From Bacillus massilioanorexius (lineage in GTDB: Bacteria; Bacillota; Bacilli; Bacillales; DSM-1321), in NCBI RefSeq assembly GCF_902374955.1, contig NZ_CABKRX010000094.1, positions 310,001-374,000 on the forward strand: a stretch of 64,000 bases of DNA, in the 5' to 3' direction. The translations under genes and the position numbers were made by a program. The notes below the pieces were generated by a model. That model was not told the origin of the DNA. It did not search any database and was given only the letters and a program-made list of their open reading frames with translations. This document shows positions 61,270 to 64,000 of the stretch, piece after piece. How positions within the stretch are numbered: the first letter of the stretch is position 1; each line of letters opens with the position of its first letter.

Positions 61270-61864
61270 TACTATTTTAAATAAAATAACTTAATATCTT
61301 TTAAAAGCATTGCGATAATAGGGGATTAAATATAGGCTGTAAGATTTTAATAGTTTATTGGCGCAAGAAGTGGTTTGAATATATTTGTGTAATATTTAAG
61401 AGATACCGACACGATAGGAGTCGGAATGTGTTGTTATATTGTATTTTGATTTATTTAGAATCAGAGTAATACAGATTGTTTAAAAGTACTAATACAGTTT
61501 TAATTGAGGGTTAACCATACCTTTTTTTTGCTTTTACACACACAAGAACTGAGAAAGACGTATTATGCCTGAGTTAAGCTTACTTTCAGTAGTTAGTACG
61601 GCTTACTTTATATACGGCAGTCGCGTATAAAGTAGGGAGAAGGCTTGTTATTTTACGCTTAGTACGGTTTATATAATGAGGAAATAATTTAATTTGGTGG
61701 GCGTTTTATCTGCGAAATTATAATAGGAAGGTTAAGAAATAGTTGCTTACTTTTGCGCGAAACGTTACGTATTAACTTATGGAAGGGGCTTATTTTCGTA
61801 AATTTTAATTTATAGTGGTACAAAATGCCGAAATGTCCGCCTTATATATGTAGAGTATTTTTTC
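61270..61864. other. Noncoding leader region
   Basis: No gene. Small hairpins occur at 61405 (CCGAC/GTCGG) and 61603 (TACTTTATATACG with CGTATAAAGTA). The stretch lies between a good promoter and a terminator-guarded gene, so it may be a regulatory leader or a small RNA. Confidence 0.4.
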
Positions 61865-61897
61865 AGAGTTTCCGATTATACGGGAGCTCTTTTTTTA
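61865..61897 (+). terminator. Intrinsic terminator just upstream of the 61931 gene
   Basis: AGAGTTTCCG pairs with CGGGAGCTCT (10 bp, two G-U pairs), followed by seven T. Its T-run ends 33 bases before the start codon, so transcripts from upstream would stop before the gene unless antiterminated. Confidence 0.85.
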
Positions 61898-61930
61898 TTG
61901 CCTAAATTTAATTGAAATGGAGCGATGTAA

Positions 61931-63166
61931 ATGAACGAAATCACTGCGTTATTAACCGAGGTACTATTCGAAAATCAAAACGGCAACTATATTCCGAAGC
62001 ATCCGAAAATCAAGCGCACGGTACTCGGACTTGTTTCTTCACTTGCGCAATACGATTCATTCGACGAAGGTGAGCTAATTGGCTCGTCTTTTTCTATTTC
62101 GTGGGAAGCGCTAAACAGCTTTAAATTGGCGGAAGGTGCTACATGGTCCGAAGTTATCGACGGCACTGACACGCTCAACCTAAATCGCGCAGTCTTAACG
62201 ATATGTAAGCGCCTGGAACACGAACTACCAGCGTTAGCTAATCCGTACACTAAACGCCTCTATGATCCGGCAACCGGCGGCAAAACGCTAGTAACAATTA
62301 ACTTCGAGTCTATCGACCGTCCAATCTACGACGAAAATGGCGAAATTAGTGGCACGATAGGCGACGATGCAACCGAGTCATTTTTCGCAAGCAAGTCAGG
62401 CTATGAGCCGACGCCGTTTCTCGCCTGGTTTCGCGCTGAGAGGCATAATTTTCTGACCGCGCGCCAAAACGAGTTCCTCGACGATATGACGAGCGTGTTG
62501 TTCGCAAAGGATAGCGATTATGTAGAAGAGCGCGACTTCGCTGAAATAGTCGGAATGCAGCCACGCGACCTTGACCGCATGAAGAAGCGAATCAAAGAGC
62601 GCACATTGAAAGCGTGGGGAGAGCGTCCAGAGTCGAAGTTGAGCAGACGTACCTTCACGTTGAAGGAGAGTTTAACTAGTTTACGAGAGTTTGTGGCTAT
62701 CGCAGAATCAGACGAAAACCTGGCGGAACAGAACGCGCAATTATCGGAATGGATTCGTAGGCAGGAACGCTGGCATGGCGAAGATATTACCGACCGTATC
62801 TATGACGTTTTTGCCGGTGATTCGAAGGCTACGAGAGGTTTTAGTGCGTTCCTCGGCGGTAAGGTTGCGGTACTAGAATCGAGCGTATTATATAAGGTTT
62901 ACGACGTGATTTTGACGGAGATTGAGCGAATAGAGGATGAGATTGAGCGCGATAGAAAAACCGAGCCAAAGTCGTTACGTTCAACGGAGATGACGCCGGA
63001 GTTAATGGCGCGAATGGAAGCGCACAAGGAGTTTAAGAGAACGCAGCCTTGCCTAGTTTATGGCGTGAAAGGAGAGGTTCAGCGTGAACTTCAGTATGAG
63101 CCGAAGGAATACAAGGTAATGTCGCTTAATGCTAACGGGATGGCGTATGATTTGCGAGAAAGTTAA
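61931..63166 (+). CDS. Large hypothetical protein of the mobile element, 411 residues
   Basis: ATG 61931 behind TGGAGCG. The product is soluble, acidic and helical, with a possible nucleic-acid-binding region rich in arginine (GMQPRDLDRMKKRIKERTLK near residue 208). A charged stretch near residue 340 (RIEDEIERDRKTEPKSLRST) suggests a coiled coil. No catalytic motif is seen. I do not recognise the family. Codon use is markedly richer in G and C than in the chromosomal genes to the left, in keeping with transfer. Confidence 0.8.
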   Translation: MNEITALLTEVLFENQNGNYIPKHPKIKRTVLGLVSSLAQYDSFDEGELIGSSFSISWEALNSFKLAEGATWSEVIDGTDTLNLNRAVLTICKRLEHELPALANPYTKRLYDPATGGKTLVTINFESIDRPIYDENGEISGTIGDDATESFFASKSGYEPTPFLAWFRAERHNFLTARQNEFLDDMTSVLFAKDSDYVEERDFAEIVGMQPRDLDRMKKRIKERTLKAWGERPESKLSRRTFTLKESLTSLREFVAIAESDENLAEQNAQLSEWIRRQERWHGEDITDRIYDVFAGDSKATRGFSAFLGGKVAVLESSVLYKVYDVILTEIERIEDEIERDRKTEPKSLRSTEMTPELMARMEAHKEFKRTQPCLVYGVKGEVQRELQYEPKEYKVMSLNANGMAYDLRES

Positions 63167-63274
63167 AATGTAATTACTTCTAAAAGTTCGCGTTTTGTAT
63201 CTATGTATTATGAAGGGGAATTTACACGAATATTTAACGAAAAGTTAGCGTTAATAGCCGAACTTTTGTGTGTT

Positions 63275-63431
63275 TAGTTACCTATATAGACGCCGAAAGA
63301 GGTAATTATATTTTATCTTATAGTGGATGGTCACAAATGAGCGTTTAGTCTGCTATATAGACGCCGAAAGAAGTTTTTTTATCACGTACTACCCAAAAGG
63401 CTAATTAGTCCGTTATATAAGCGCCGAGAAT
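63275..63431. repeat. Three direct repeats of TTAGT...CTATATAGACGCCG
   Basis: CTATATAGACGCCGAAAGA starts at 63282 and 63353; a degenerate copy (TTATATAAGCGCCGAGAA) starts at 63413. Each is preceded by TTAGT. The last two are followed by T-rich runs. They fill the gap between two element genes and could be binding sites for a regulator or an antitermination factor. Confidence 0.65.
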
Positions 63432-63522
63432 GCTTTTTTTATTTTTTTGTCCATCTGATTTTCGAGTACAAACTTATCCAATATCTAATATATCATACCG
63501 CAATTCAATAGTAAATACGCAG

Positions 63523-63555
63523 AGTCACGGAATTTTTTTTTCGTGGCTTTTTTTG
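63523..63555 (+). terminator. Intrinsic terminator just upstream of the last gene
   Basis: AGTCACG pairs with CGTGGCT, then seven T follow. The T-run ends 30 bases before the ATG at 63585, the same arrangement as at 61865. Confidence 0.8.
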
Positions 63556-63584
63556 CGTTGTCCAAAATTTAGGAGGTAATTTAA

Positions 63585-64000
63585 ATGAATCTAATTCAAA
63601 GTAGAGACGGTAACTGGTACGACGAAATGGGAACGGAGCTTATTCACATTCCAAAAACGCGTAAATGTGAGCACTTATTGGACGAGGCTGGCGAAGTTGT
63701 GGCGAAACGTTGCGGAGGGCTGTGCGGTGAAATGTTGCCGATAGATAGTTTTAATAGATGTTCGAAGGGGTTCGCAAAGAAACGATCATACTGCAAGGCA
63801 TGTGAGCGCAACAGAAAGGCAGCTAATAGTAGGGGCGAGAATGTGTACGGCGAACAAAAACGTCCAATCAAACCGAAAGCTGAGCGTGAGTACGATGAGC
63901 ACGGCGTTTGCATACGGAAGGTCTGTCCAAGCTGCGAACAATGGCGCGATCGTGCTGATTATTACGAGCAATCCGGAGCTGCTGACGGTCTAGGAACGGA
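63585..64000 (+). CDS. Zinc-ribbon protein of the mobile element, 3' end outside the window
   Basis: ATG 63585 behind AGGAGG opens a frame that runs off the window. Cysteine pairs appear twice in the order of small zinc ribbons: CGGLCGEMLPIDSFNRCSKG with YCKACERN, then CIRKVCPSCEQWRDRADYYE. This resembles the N-terminal repeats of phage HNH nucleases and related DNA-binding proteins (CxxC...LxxF...YCKxC). A nuclease core, if any, would lie beyond the end. Confidence 0.75.
   Translation, partial: MNLIQSRDGNWYDEMGTELIHIPKTRKCEHLLDEAGEVVAKRCGGLCGEMLPIDSFNRCSKGFAKKRSYCKACERNRKAANSRGENVYGEQKRPIKPKAEREYDEHGVCIRKVCPSCEQWRDRADYYEQSGAADGLGT

Overview
The window looks like a chromosomal segment of a low-GC Gram-positive bacterium of the Bacillaceae. 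The reasons are AT-rich genes with strong AGGAGG-type ribosome binding sites and many TTG/GTG starts, a YwqD/YwqE-type tyrosine kinase and phosphatase pair, a class Ib nrdIEF operon close to that of Bacillus subtilis, an LCP-family protein, a PlcR/PapR-like peptide regulator pair, and a degenerate copy of a GC-rich repeat common in Bacillus. No rRNA, tRNA or CRISPR array was seen.

Region A (1 to about 29.0 kb) is a large Wzx/Wzy-type surface polysaccharide locus, all on the + strand. It opens with the regulatory kinase and phosphatase. An RNA resembling the EAR (epsC) antitermination element follows, then galU, a priming sugar transferase, a polymerase-like protein, glycosyltransferases and two flippases. 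Three sugar modules are embedded: (i) rmlA, rmlB, a ketoisomerase and an aminotransferase for a dTDP-3-amino-3,6-dideoxyhexose, plus a second ketoisomerase-like protein fused to a GNAT domain; (ii) a tightly coupled cytidylyltransferase, DRE-TIM aldolase and HAD phosphatase cassette that may make a CMP-ulosonic acid by an unusual route; (iii) gmhA, hldE, a GT9 transferase and gmhB for an ADP-activated heptose, without hldD. At least two glycosyltransferase genes, and probably a third gene, carry frameshifts, so the locus is partly decayed or variable.

Region B (29.0 to 33.5 kb) is debris: a multiply frameshifted SGNH hydrolase, the tail of a UDP-sugar dehydrogenase, a broken membrane protein gene and other fragments, with an intact vanZ-like gene.

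Region C (33.5 to 49.7 kb) is ordinary chromosome: an LCP ligase, an acyl-CoA synthetase, the PlcR-like regulator with its small exported peptide, nrdIEF with a dUTPase, small membrane proteins and a lipoprotein, an HD hydrolase, a diguanylate cyclase behind a c-di-GMP-I riboswitch, two paralogous 66-residue proteins, a glyoxalase II-like hydrolase and a dead mazE antitoxin gene. An array of 21-bp-phased repeats lies upstream of nrdI.

Region D (about 49.7 kb to the end) is an integrated mobile element with codon use richer in G and C. It has a tyrosine integrase, RHH and XRE regulators, two HTH replication-type proteins with nearby direct repeats, an FtsK/SpoIIIE-type DNA translocase, a replication-relaxation protein, a small membrane protein, ParB-like, BRO and DUF3102 fragments in a mosaic, and a long noncoding stretch with hairpins and intrinsic terminators just upstream of two genes. 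No VirB4-type ATPase or relaxase is visible, so the element may transfer by an FtsK-like route; its right end lies outside the window. All functions are inferred by reading the sequence; no database search was run.
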